Of a stretch of DNA of 64,000 nt, positions 13,852 through 22,847 are shown in pieces; the first letter of the stretch is position 1, and each line of letters begins with the position of its first letter. This DNA comes from Bartonella schoenbuchensis R1 (GTDB lineage: Bacteria; Pseudomonadota; Alphaproteobacteria; Rhizobiales; Rhizobiaceae): contig NZ_CP019789.1 of NCBI RefSeq assembly GCF_002022685.1, forward strand, positions 248,001-312,000. The letters are read 5' to 3'. The translations under genes and the position numbers were made by a program. The notes below the pieces were generated by a model, which saw only the letters and a list, made by a program, of their open reading frames with translations, ran no database searches and was not told the DNA's origin.

Positions 13852-15878
13852 AAAACGATCTTAAAAAAACAACAAGCCTTGATGATGATGGGCTTTATAG
13901 ACGTCTTAAGTCTTGGTACGGGGAAGATATTGAGCATGTCAATGAATGGCGTGAGCAAGCGCGTGAAGACTTTGACTTTTATAATGGACGTCAGTGGGCA
14001 GAAGAAGATTTAGCTGTTTTAAAAGCACAGCGGCGCCCTGTTATGACGTTTAACCGTATTGCTCCTCTGGTTAATGCCATTGTTGGAGCAGAGCGTAACA
14101 ATAAACGGGAAGTACAGTTTCAACCAAGACAAGTTGGTGCAGCGATATCCAATGAATTGCTCACCGGGGCAGCAGAGTGGTTTCGTGATGAAGCTGAAGC
14201 TGAATATGCCGATTCCGATGCCTTTCAAGATATGATCATTTGCGGTATGGGGTGGACAGATACACGGCTTGATTATGAAGCAAACCCTGAAGGCAAACCC
14301 ACAGTAAGGCGCTTGGATCCACTCAAGATGGTGTGGGATGTGAATGCTGTAAGGCCTAATCTGGTTGATGCACAGCGCATGTGGTATGTTGATCGCAAAC
14401 CCATTGAGGATGCCAAAAGCTTGTTTCCCAATGTGGCCAGTGAAGATCTGAATGCTGATTGGGCTATCGACAACACAACCGATCTTGAAGATTATCATGT
14501 TTCCCTTGATGCTTATAGTGATGACAATAATGGAACAGATGCAGTTTCAAGGAAACGATATGTCACGCTTGTTGAGTGTCGTTGGTTTGAATATGAGCCT
14601 TATTACAAAGCAGAAGATCTTCAAACAGGTCAGATGCGTGATTATAGTGCCCAAGAGTTTAAACAGCTGCAAATGCTTGTACCGCAAATTCAAGGTGCGA
14701 GCTTTCATAAAAAGGTGGTTAAGCGTGCTTTTTTAGGGCGTCGTCTTTTAGGCAAGCCTGACAGACCATTAGCCCCTGATGGGCAGCTTGGATGGGAATG
14801 CATAACAGGCACGTTGGATAAGCTTAAAAACCAGTTTTATGGCATTGTCAGGCCGGCAAAAGACCCGCAAAGATGGTCGAATAAATATTTTAGTCAAGTG
14901 ATGTATATCCTCAATAGCCAAGCTAAAGGCGGCATTATGGCTGAACGAGGTGCTTTTGATGATGAGCGCCAGGCCGTGGAGAGCTGGGCAAAGGCTGATA
15001 CGATTACATGGCTTAAAAGTGGTGCTTTGGTTGGTGGAAAGATACAGTCCAAACCACGTGCAGAATTTCCCAATGGTTTCTTTCAACTGTTTAATGAGGC
15101 CCGTGAGTCACTTACACATGTGACAGGTTTATCTGCTGAGTTCATAGGAACACGGGAGGTTAATCAGGCGAATGTGTTGGAGAATACACGCCGCCAGTCA
15201 ACACTCAATTTGCTTGCAGGTTTATTTGATAATTTAAAGCTGTATCGGTGCCGACAAGGAAAGATCATCCTTTATCTCATTCAAAACTATCTTTCCGATG
15301 GTCGCCTGATACGCATTTCCGGACCAGAGAAGGCTGAGTATGTGCCCTTAACACGTGAGGATGTCACCACCCTTGAGTATGACATTATTGTTGATGATTC
15401 ACCAACCAGCCCGAATGAGAAAGAAAGAACATTTGCGGCCATTACTCAAATGTTGCCGTTACTCGGGAATTTCTTAACGCCAGATATGATCCCCGATCTT
15501 TTGAAACTCTCGCCATTGCCGGCAACTCTTGTGGCCAGTTTAACGGCCAAAGCGCAGCAAGCGCAAATGCAACAGCAACAACAGCAGATGATGATGCAAA
15601 ACCAAGGGCCGCAATTAAGCCCCGAGCAACAAGCAAAAGTTGCAGCTATTCAACAAGAAACTCAGGCAAAAGGTGTGCTCAATCAGCTGGATGCCCAAAG
15701 CAAACAAGTAGCACTGCAGCAGAAGAATATTGAGCTTTTCTTAAAGCAAGAACAAGCGCGTATGCAGCTTGAACAGCAAAGAGCAAGAAATGCGATAACT
15801 GAGCGAGAGATGCAGATCAGAGCATTGCAAATAGAGCTTGAAAATTATCGAGCAGCAACCATCAGAGGCAAAACTTAA
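13836..15878 (+). CDS. Portal protein, P22-like
   Basis: The product has 680 residues, close to P22 gp1 (725). It shows the opening pattern DFDFYNGRQWAEEDLAVLKA, then RPVMTFNRIAPLVNAIVGAE, typical of P22-type portals. The middle contains LDPLKMVWDVNAVRPN and a wing region. The C-terminal 120 residues are glutamine-rich coiled coil (AQQAQMQQQQQQMMMQNQ onward), resembling the barrel of P22 portals. It forms the dodecameric ring through which DNA enters and leaves the capsid. It is translationally coupled to terL. Confidence 0.9.
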   Translation: MDGILENDLKKTTSLDDDGLYRRLKSWYGEDIEHVNEWREQAREDFDFYNGRQWAEEDLAVLKAQRRPVMTFNRIAPLVNAIVGAERNNKREVQFQPRQVGAAISNELLTGAAEWFRDEAEAEYADSDAFQDMIICGMGWTDTRLDYEANPEGKPTVRRLDPLKMVWDVNAVRPNLVDAQRMWYVDRKPIEDAKSLFPNVASEDLNADWAIDNTTDLEDYHVSLDAYSDDNNGTDAVSRKRYVTLVECRWFEYEPYYKAEDLQTGQMRDYSAQEFKQLQMLVPQIQGASFHKKVVKRAFLGRRLLGKPDRPLAPDGQLGWECITGTLDKLKNQFYGIVRPAKDPQRWSNKYFSQVMYILNSQAKGGIMAERGAFDDERQAVESWAKADTITWLKSGALVGGKIQSKPRAEFPNGFFQLFNEARESLTHVTGLSAEFIGTREVNQANVLENTRRQSTLNLLAGLFDNLKLYRCRQGKIILYLIQNYLSDGRLIRISGPEKAEYVPLTREDVTTLEYDIIVDDSPTSPNEKERTFAAITQMLPLLGNFLTPDMIPDLLKLSPLPATLVASLTAKAQQAQMQQQQQQMMMQNQGPQLSPEQQAKVAAIQQETQAKGVLNQLDAQSKQVALQQKNIELFLKQEQARMQLEQQRARNAITEREMQIRALQIELENYRAATIRGKT

Positions 15879-15902
15879 ACTTTAACGAAAAGGAACGAGA
15901 TA

Positions 15903-16862
15903 ATGGAAGAAAAATTTACCCCTGAAGAACAAGCCCTTTATGATGAACAATTTACAAGCGATTATCCTGTTGAGAGCATGCAAGATGAGAATCTTGAGCA
16001 AGATGTTAAAACAGATGGAGAAGATGACACAGATGGACTAAATGAGGCATCTGAGCAGCCAGCAGAAGAGGTTTCTCAAGAGTCGTTAAATGATGATGGT
16101 GGCGAGAAGGAGTCTGAGCAACCTCGTTACGCTGTTGTAGAGCAAGAGCGCCAAGCACGTCAAAAAGCGGAGCAAGATGCTGCTGAGGCCCGTGAGCTTG
16201 CGCTAGAGATGGCACAAAAATATGCCGCTATCCAGCAAGAAATAACGCGCCGTCATGATGAAAATGTTCCTTCTTTGGAAAATGATCCCAAGGCGCATAT
16301 CGCATGGATTGGTCAGAAGGTGCAAGAACAGCAAAGATTGCTTCATGAGTTTTCATCGATAAGAGAGCAACAAGAGCGTGTCAATCAAGAGTACTATGAG
16401 CGTCAGCAATTAGGGGATTATTTTGAAGCAGCCAAGGCACAGGTTCAAGATAAATACCCTGACTTAGATTATATCATGGATTATCTTTATGAGTATGCAG
16501 ATAATTCTTTTAAAGCAGATGCCAATCTGTATCCGCAACTTAACGATCCTGCGGTAAGGCAAGAACAAATTGGTATTCAATTACGTGATATATGTAAGCA
16601 ATCTCAAAGGGCAGGCATTAACCCTGTAGAGGTGCTTGTGCACAAAGCAAAAGCGTTTGGATACTCTGGTCCACAGATGAGAGATGATGTGAGTGCTCTT
16701 CAAGAACGCACAACAGCAGCACGTACATTAGCAGCGCGTGGGGGGCAAGCTCCAACAGGGGGTGTTGATATAAAAACGCTTTCTTCCATGCCAGAAGCTG
16801 AGTTTGCAGCATGGGTTGAGAAAAATCCTGGGAAATTTGAACAAATTATGAGCGGGATGTGA
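15903..16862 (+). CDS. Capsid scaffolding protein
   Basis: The product has 319 residues. The first 75 are very acidic and disordered (MEEKFTPEEQALYDEQFTSD). A long coiled coil follows at about 75-190 (VEQERQARQKAEQDAAEARE), and the end is compact (SSMPEAEFAAWVEKNPGKFE). This architecture and its place between portal and major capsid are typical of scaffolding proteins of P22/N4-like phages, which shape the procapsid and then leave. AAAGGAACGAG precedes the start. Function is assigned from architecture and order. Confidence 0.82.
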   Translation: MEEKFTPEEQALYDEQFTSDYPVESMQDENLEQDVKTDGEDDTDGLNEASEQPAEEVSQESLNDDGGEKESEQPRYAVVEQERQARQKAEQDAAEARELALEMAQKYAAIQQEITRRHDENVPSLENDPKAHIAWIGQKVQEQQRLLHEFSSIREQQERVNQEYYERQQLGDYFEAAKAQVQDKYPDLDYIMDYLYEYADNSFKADANLYPQLNDPAVRQEQIGIQLRDICKQSQRAGINPVEVLVHKAKAFGYSGPQMRDDVSALQERTTAARTLAARGGQAPTGGVDIKTLSSMPEAEFAAWVEKNPGKFEQIMSGM

Positions 16863-16967
16863 AAGACATGCATCTTAGCTCATCAGAGATAACCAAGTGA
16901 TGGTGCTTGGTTATGCTGCACAAGTGCGGCAATTTTTTAACCAAGATGAAGAAAGGCATTTAAAAAA

Positions 16968-18095
16968 ATGGCGACAACACAAATAACGATCAATGCCCCA
17001 TTAGCGGTTAGCGCTTGGGCTAAGATGCTCAATACAGAGACCTCAAAAGCATTGTCTATTGCACCGCTTATGGGGACAAACAAAAATAGTATCATCCAAG
17101 TGAAGGATGAATCAGGAAAATCAGCGGGTGATTCAATTACCATGGGATTACGGACCCAGCTTATGGGTGATGGTGTTAGCGAAAGTCAAACGCTGGAAGG
17201 TAATGAAGAAGCGCTTCAGTTTATGAGTGATAAGATACGCATTAATGAGCTTTCTCATGCTGTACGTGTTCCAAATGAAGGGTCGATTGATCAGCAACGT
17301 GTTTTGTTTAACTTGCGTAATGAAGCAAAGGATGCACTTGTTGATTGGTATGCAGACCGTTTAAGCATGATGTTCTTTATTCAAGCTGCAGGCTATACAG
17401 CACCATGGATGAAGTTTGAAGGGCATACCGTAACGCTTAAACCAGTGCATTATGGCTTTAATGAACCTTTAGAACCAAGCAGTAAGCGTGTTATTCGCCC
17501 AAATCAGAAAAAAACGGATGAAGCACTTGCAAAAGAAGATGTGTTTAATCTCAAATTAATCGATCAAGCTGTACAGAATGCAAAACTGGCTAATCCTAAG
17601 ATTAGACCGGTACGGATTAATGGAGACAGTGTCTATGTGATGTATCTTCACCCAATACAGGTGACACAATTGCGCACTAATACAGATGCTGGTCAGTGGC
17701 TTGACATTACCAAGGCAGTTTTTAATGGAAGCCGCTCTAAAAACCCAATTTTTGATGGGTCATTAGGGATGTATAATGGTGTTGTTTTACGTGAAGCTGA
17801 ACATGTGCCTCATGGTGTTGATTCAAAGACAAAAGAGCCTGTTTTGTCTGTTCGGCGTGCTGTTTTGCTTGGTGCACAAAGTATCATCATGGCTTATGGG
17901 CGTAGCAATAAAAGCAATGGAGCAACACGCTATAAGTTAGTGGAAGAGATGATTGATTATGAACGTGAGTTTGGTGTAGCTGCCAAGACGATTATTGGCA
18001 TGAAAAAGTCACGCTACGCTTTGCCCTATTCTAATCAGGGAGCACAAGACTTTGGCACCATTGTTATCCCATCTTTTGCTGAAGATAGCATGTAA
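16968..18095 (+). CDS. Major capsid protein, N4-gp56 family
   Basis: The product has 375 residues. Features of the N4-gp56 / DUF4043 capsid family: the N-terminal AWAKMLNTETSKALSIAPLM, GDSITMGLRTQLMGDGVSES, the helix NEAKDALVDWYADRLSMMFF and the C-terminal VVLREAEHVPHGVD and ERGEFGV-like DYEREFGVAAKTIIGMKK. HK97-like fold expected. It follows the scaffold by a 105-base gap and is the last clear head gene. The next 227 bases are non-coding. Confidence 0.9.
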   Translation: MATTQITINAPLAVSAWAKMLNTETSKALSIAPLMGTNKNSIIQVKDESGKSAGDSITMGLRTQLMGDGVSESQTLEGNEEALQFMSDKIRINELSHAVRVPNEGSIDQQRVLFNLRNEAKDALVDWYADRLSMMFFIQAAGYTAPWMKFEGHTVTLKPVHYGFNEPLEPSSKRVIRPNQKKTDEALAKEDVFNLKLIDQAVQNAKLANPKIRPVRINGDSVYVMYLHPIQVTQLRTNTDAGQWLDITKAVFNGSRSKNPIFDGSLGMYNGVVLREAEHVPHGVDSKTKEPVLSVRRAVLLGAQSIIMAYGRSNKSNGATRYKLVEEMIDYEREFGVAAKTIIGMKKSRYALPYSNQGAQDFGTIVIPSFAEDSM

Positions 18096-18322
18096 CAATC
18101 GGTGAGATAAAATAGGATTAATAATATTTAGAGAATTAATAAATTTTTATATCTTAATTTTTCTGAGCATGATATTTTTTACTAGCCAGCTTCACGATAT
18201 CTATCGTATTTGGGCTTTAGGTTGAAGATTTCTGTATGTCTGTTTCTACTAGTAACCGCTTGTAATTATCTAAATGCATCAATTACAATAGCCATTGATC
18301 AGAAGAAAATAAGGAGGGGAAA
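18096..18322. other. Non-coding gap after the capsid gene
   Basis: These 227 bases are AT-rich with no supported ORF, in an operon otherwise packed with short spacers. Connector, tail-tube and tail-needle genes would be expected here or just downstream. A strong GGAGGGG at its right end serves the next gene. It may be a deletion scar. Confidence 0.6.
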
Positions 18323-20731
18323 GTGTTGTGTATCTTATCTTTTAAAAGAACTACTCTATTAGGTGTAGTTATGAGTGGGCTTTTTCCCGTTGGTGATGCA
18401 AATAGTAAACAGCCGGTAATTGATTATGAAAACAAACCAATGGCTGAGTTAAGACAACCCATTATGACGGAAAGGCCTCCTCTTATTCATCGTAAAAATA
18501 CTGAAGTTCTTGGTCATATAGATGATTTTACTCCGGAACAGCTTAGAGAGCTTTTCTCAAAGAATAAAGGAAATAAAAATGTTCCTATTGTAAGAAATAA
18601 TAAGCGACTAGTTGATAAGCGATTGCTTGACACAAACTATGATAATGCAGAAATTCTTGGTCATATAGATGATTTTACTCCGGAACAACTCCGAGAACTT
18701 TTCTCGAAAAATAAGGGAAATAAAAGTGTTCCTATCACAAACAATAATAAACCAACGACACAAGAAGATAGCCCTAAAACGAGTATTACGGAGGCTTTGG
18801 GATGGGGATCAGTTCACGGATTGACTTTAGGTTATGATGATGAAATAGCTGCAAGAGTATCATCAATTGCTGGGAAAGAAACATATGACGACGGGGTGGA
18901 GAGACGGCGTGACTATCAAAAATTGCTAGAAAAAGAGCATCCTTATGCTTATCTGGCCGGTAATTTAGCTGGTGGATTTGCAAGCTTATTAATACCATTT
19001 ACAGGACCTGTGCGTATTGGACGTGGTATAGCTGCTGCTATACGTGGTGCTCCTGCTGCTATGCGTGCTGTTCCTTCTCTTCGAAACGGTCGTTCAGCAG
19101 TTACGGCAGCAAAAGCTGCAGCGAGTACTGTAAATAAGACGGCTGCAAAAACTGCAGGCGCAGCCGTAGATACTTTAAGTAAGGCAGCAGAGGCAAAAGC
19201 ATTTCAATCTGCATTAGCGCAAGGTGCTACACGGGCAGAAGCAAAACTTGCAGGGGAAGCAGCAGCAAAAAAAGCAGCAGCAAAGTTTAATTTATGGCGC
19301 GCTGCAAAAATCGGTGGAATCTATGGAGCTATAGCAGGAAGTGGTGAAGGGGAAGGTTGGGGGAATACTATAGTAACTACTGGATTTGGTGGGTTATTTG
19401 GTGGTGCTGCGCCTTTTGCTCTATCAGCAGCAGCGCCTCTTGTCACAAAACCAGCTAGTGCAACGCCTTCTTTTGTTAAAAAAACGCTTCCAAAATGGGT
19501 TCGTGGAAGTCAACCAGGTGAAGTTCAAATAAGCAACAAAGCGCTTAAAGAGATAAGTCGTGCTTTAGACAGTGCAGGTATTCATGATCTTGACAAGGCT
19601 TTAAAGTGGAAAGGCCCTGATTCAATGATCATTGATTTAAGTGATCAGCTTGCTGCACGGGCCTTAAGAGAGGCAAAAAAAGACTATCCTACACATTCAA
19701 TAATGAGCAATCGTTTAGGAGCTAGGCAAGCTGAAAGTACTCAACGTGTAAGGGAAAGGCTGAATGAAGCACTTGGTGAGAAAGTCAATACACTTGATTT
19801 AAAGCAAGACATTATTAACAACGCAAAAAGAGAGGCTGAACCGCTCTATGAAAAGGCATTTACTGCACCCATTGCAGAGTCTGTTATGAAAGATTTACAG
19901 CTTTTAGAGGACAGTCCTGCATTTAATGATGCACGTAAAAAAGCAATTGCGGGTTTGTTGAATGTGGGAGATGAAACAGTTATAGCAAATCGTGAAAATC
20001 CAGAAATGAGTATGCGGATTTTGCACAGAATAAAGGGCGGCATAGACAATCAGATTAAATTAGCTCTTAAAGAAGACAATCAAACACATGCCGCAGATTT
20101 GATGAATGTGAAGGAACGTCTGCTTCGTGTTTTAGATACGTCATCTCCACATTATACCCAGGCGCGCAAATTTTACCATGACGAACGCACTCTTGGCAGC
20201 GCTTTATCTCAGGGTGAAAAAGCGTTTGATAAGAATGTGACGCTTGATATGATCAAAAATCAGCTTTCAGGCTTGGAATCTAAAGAACTGGATGCTTTTA
20301 GAAAAGGTGCACGTTCACAGATAGAACATACAGCAGCTAATGTACAAAGCCCTGAGAATAGTCTTTCAAGTTTGTTTAATACGCAAAGTGGACAAGAGAA
20401 ATTACGGCTGATTTATGGTGAGGATAAAGCAAACCAAATGGTGAAAGCTTTACGGCCAGAGGTTGAGAGATCAGAGTTATTTGCGCGCCTTCCAAGGAAC
20501 GAGGGTGAGCTATTTACAATACACAGAGATGCCGAAAGAGACATTGCAGAACTCATAACAGCCCATGAACGTGGGGATGTTAGGTTATCGAGACAAAAAT
20601 CTGTTGAGTTAATTAACAAGTTTCGTAAAGCAGAACAGAAGCGTTTAATCACACAAGAAGAACTTGTAAAGTTCATCAATTTGCTTAATGTTCTATCGAC
20701 GGGCAGCTATACTAGATGGCTTAAAAATTAA
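18323..20731 (+). CDS. Large phage internal/ejection-type protein with duplicated motif
   Basis: The product has 802 residues if begun at GTG 18323, seven bases behind GGAGGGG; ATG 18371 (MSGLFPVGDA) would give 786. A 49-residue unit is duplicated in tandem near the N-terminus (core LGHIDDFTPEQLRELF). Next comes an alanine/glycine-rich, partly hydrophobic stretch (about 210-370, with RIGRGIAAAIRGAPAAMRA and LFGGAAPFALSAAAP), then a long helical region to the end. The position just before a transglycosylase and the amphipathic Ala-rich middle suggest an internal virion protein ejected with DNA. No family is recognised. Confidence 0.7.
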   Translation: MLCILSFKRTTLLGVVMSGLFPVGDANSKQPVIDYENKPMAELRQPIMTERPPLIHRKNTEVLGHIDDFTPEQLRELFSKNKGNKNVPIVRNNKRLVDKRLLDTNYDNAEILGHIDDFTPEQLRELFSKNKGNKSVPITNNNKPTTQEDSPKTSITEALGWGSVHGLTLGYDDEIAARVSSIAGKETYDDGVERRRDYQKLLEKEHPYAYLAGNLAGGFASLLIPFTGPVRIGRGIAAAIRGAPAAMRAVPSLRNGRSAVTAAKAAASTVNKTAAKTAGAAVDTLSKAAEAKAFQSALAQGATRAEAKLAGEAAAKKAAAKFNLWRAAKIGGIYGAIAGSGEGEGWGNTIVTTGFGGLFGGAAPFALSAAAPLVTKPASATPSFVKKTLPKWVRGSQPGEVQISNKALKEISRALDSAGIHDLDKALKWKGPDSMIIDLSDQLAARALREAKKDYPTHSIMSNRLGARQAESTQRVRERLNEALGEKVNTLDLKQDIINNAKREAEPLYEKAFTAPIAESVMKDLQLLEDSPAFNDARKKAIAGLLNVGDETVIANRENPEMSMRILHRIKGGIDNQIKLALKEDNQTHAADLMNVKERLLRVLDTSSPHYTQARKFYHDERTLGSALSQGEKAFDKNVTLDMIKNQLSGLESKELDAFRKGARSQIEHTAANVQSPENSLSSLFNTQSGQEKLRLIYGEDKANQMVKALRPEVERSELFARLPRNEGELFTIHRDAERDIAELITAHERGDVRLSRQKSVELINKFRKAEQKRLITQEELVKFINLLNVLSTGSYTRWLKN
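18503..18751 (+). repeat. Tandem in-frame duplication, 147-bp period
   Basis: The units start at 18503 and 18650. Each encodes E-V/I-LGHIDDFTPEQLRELF, then SKNKGNK, N/S and VPI, followed by a variable Asn-rich linker. The DNA copies differ by mostly synonymous changes (cagcttagagag versus caactccgagaa), so the peptide has been conserved after duplication. Confidence 0.85.
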
Positions 20732-21591
20732 TGATTAATTTTCATCCTCATGTTCACAGTGCCATCTTACAGGCGGCACAAAGGTATGATTTACCCGAAA
20801 GCTTTCTTAAACGCGTGGCGATGATAGAAAGTGGTGGTGATCCCAATGCAAGAAATAAGAAGAGTAGTGCAGGTGGGCTTTATCAATTTTTAGATTCCAC
20901 AGCACGCCAATATAAGCTGGATAATAAGTTTGATCCCCTTCAATCGATTGATGCAATGGCGCGGTTAACCAAAGACAATATCCGTTATTTGCAAACAGCT
21001 TTGGGAAGAGCACCTTCAGAAGCTGAACTTTATTTAGCACACCAACAAGGGCCAGCGGGGGCTGCAAGACTTATTAAGAACCCAGATGCACCAGCAAGCC
21101 AGCTGTTAAGCTCACAAGCAATAGCGCTTAATGGTGGGCGCCCTGGTGCAACAGCAGGTGATTTTATGAATCATGTTTATCAGCAGTACAATAGAACAGC
21201 ACAGCCTGAGCAAGGTTATAGGCAAGCAGTTCCAAATGAGGCGGTTCCACCACGTGGCATGCAAAGGCTTCAAAATGTAATGCAGGGTGATCAATTGGTG
21301 GCACAGAATGCTCCATTGCAGGAGCAGGGTGGTCATGGTGATTTTCTAAAAAAAGGCATGGCGGATTTAACGCAGTTAATCAAAGAGAATGCGCAAAATT
21401 ATGATCAACAGATACAGATGGCACAAAATCAAATGATGCAGCAGCCTGTGTTTTCACAAGGCGGGGCACGTCCTGCGGATTTAACGCCTTTGATTAGTCC
21501 TCGCCGCCAGCCATCTTCTTTCAATGGTCGACAAAGAGGAGATCAATTACGCAAAGAGTTCTTAACAAGGGCAGGAGTTTATAATGTCTGA
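20731..21591 (+). CDS. Virion-associated lytic transglycosylase (SLT fold)
   Basis: The product has 286 residues. The SLT domain covers residues 1-150: the catalytic Glu is E33 in AMIESGGDPNA, followed by SSAGGLYQFLDSTARQY and AELYLAHQQGPAGA. These enzymes cleave the glycan chain of peptidoglycan and, in phage particles, open the wall during DNA entry. The C-terminal half is glutamine-rich and probably disordered (AQNYDQQIQMAQNQMMQQ). Its start overlaps the stop of the previous gene (taATGa), so the two are coupled; it overlaps the next gene by eight bases. Confidence 0.88.
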   Translation: MINFHPHVHSAILQAAQRYDLPESFLKRVAMIESGGDPNARNKKSSAGGLYQFLDSTARQYKLDNKFDPLQSIDAMARLTKDNIRYLQTALGRAPSEAELYLAHQQGPAGAARLIKNPDAPASQLLSSQAIALNGGRPGATAGDFMNHVYQQYNRTAQPEQGYRQAVPNEAVPPRGMQRLQNVMQGDQLVAQNAPLQEQGGHGDFLKKGMADLTQLIKENAQNYDQQIQMAQNQMMQQPVFSQGGARPADLTPLISPRRQPSSFNGRQRGDQLRKEFLTRAGVYNV

Positions 21592-22561
21592 TATTTATGA
21601 TTGGTCATTGACAGCGGATACAAACGCACACTCAGATGATAGTATTAATTGGGCACAAGGACAGCCGCCTAGTTCTGTTAATAATAGTGCACGTGCTATG
21701 ATGCAGCGTATACGAGAATATCTTGCAGATAATGGTGGGACAATTGAAGCAAAGTTTATTGTCAACAGTCAAGAAAAGACGACATCAATTACACTCAATA
21801 CAGTTTCTCCCATCACGGAATATAAGAATGATATTTTTATACGTTTTAGGGCCAGTGATACAAATGTTGGTGCAACGACAATAACCGTCAATAGTTTGAG
21901 TGAGAAGTCTATTTATAAAATGACTGATATAGGTGTTATATCATTAGAAGGTGGTGAGCTACAAAAGGATGGCATTTATGAGCTGATCTATAGTAACAGC
22001 ACATTAACAAGAAGTCTTGATGGTTGGTATTTATTAAACCCAACACCCAAAACACCTCCTCAGGTAGAAATCTTTCCTCCTGGGTTTATTGCGACATTTG
22101 CGATGCAAACGGCGCCAGATGGTTGGCTTATATGTGATGGTGCAAGTTATGAGCGTGTAAAATATCCTCGTTTATTCAAAGCAATAGGTGAGCATTGGGG
22201 GACAGATAGTGATACTACTTTTAAGGTACCCGATTTTAGGGGGATGTTTTTACGTGGTTTTGATGATGGGCGCGGTATAGATAAAGATAGAAAGTTTGCT
22301 GAAAAGCAGCAAGATAGCTTTAAAGCACATACACATAGTTGCACCATTCAAACAGCAGGGGCGCATGTGCACAAGTATCAGTACGAGTTGTTGGCCAATG
22401 GCGGTGCTATTGGTAAAAGAAATCCTGCGTATACTTGGAAAAATCTGTCAGGGGGAACAAGCTCAGCAGGTGCCCATACGCATAGTGCAACAATTTCTTC
22501 AACAGGTGCAGCAGAAACACGCCCTGTTAATACAACGGTTGTTTACGCCATAAAATCATAA
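21584..22561 (+). CDS. Tail fibre with phage tail-collar domain
   Basis: The product has 325 residues. The N-terminal segment (INWAQGQPPSSVNNSARAMM) is common in podoviral fibre proteins. A central beta-rich part follows. A tail-collar domain starts near 165 (PPGFIATFAMQTAPDGWLIC, FKAIGEHWGTDSDTTFKVPD, RGMFLRGFDDGRG). The tail contains two HTHS clusters (FKAHTHSCTI, AGAHTHSATI) and HVH, similar to metal-binding collars of long fibres, and ends RPVNTTVVYAIKS. It is the likely receptor-binding or fibre-attachment protein. Next gene follows by 12 bases. Confidence 0.88.
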   Translation: MSDIYDWSLTADTNAHSDDSINWAQGQPPSSVNNSARAMMQRIREYLADNGGTIEAKFIVNSQEKTTSITLNTVSPITEYKNDIFIRFRASDTNVGATTITVNSLSEKSIYKMTDIGVISLEGGELQKDGIYELIYSNSTLTRSLDGWYLLNPTPKTPPQVEIFPPGFIATFAMQTAPDGWLICDGASYERVKYPRLFKAIGEHWGTDSDTTFKVPDFRGMFLRGFDDGRGIDKDRKFAEKQQDSFKAHTHSCTIQTAGAHVHKYQYELLANGGAIGKRNPAYTWKNLSGGTSSAGAHTHSATISSTGAAETRPVNTTVVYAIKS

Positions 22562-22573
22562 GGTTTTTTACAG

Positions 22574-22834
22574 ATGATCAATAGTCCCTCGGCAATTGAT
22601 GAGATTGCCGACACAGGGCAGATTCGTGTTCTTTTTTATGCAAGTCATAGATTAGTTCATGCGCCTTTAAATAAGATCCTTGATAAGGTCAAAGACGATA
22701 TTCAACATGATCTTTCAAGCGCTTTTACAGCTTATCAAAAAGAAACAGATCAACGCATTGAAGCTTTGCAAAAAGCCATTGATGAATTGCGTTTACAACT
22801 TGTCAATCTAACACATCCTGAAGATACAAATTAA
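22574..22834 (+). CDS. Small hypothetical phage protein
   Basis: The product has 86 residues. The first half contains a short beta-type stretch (TGQIRVLFYASHRLVHAPLN). The second half is a predicted coiled coil (KDDIQHDLSSAFTAYQKETD, then ALQKAIDELRLQLVNL). It lies between two fibre genes, 14 bases before the next, with AAGGAAT in the spacer. It could be a fibre chaperone or a trimerising adaptor. Not recognised. Confidence 0.68.
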   Translation: MINSPSAIDEIADTGQIRVLFYASHRLVHAPLNKILDKVKDDIQHDLSSAFTAYQKETDQRIEALQKAIDELRLQLVNLTHPEDTN

Positions 22835-22847
22835 GGAATTTAAAGCA

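Noticed and set aside
18786..18998. 70-codon minus-strand ORF within the internal protein gene
   Set aside because: Antisense shadow with no ribosome-binding site.
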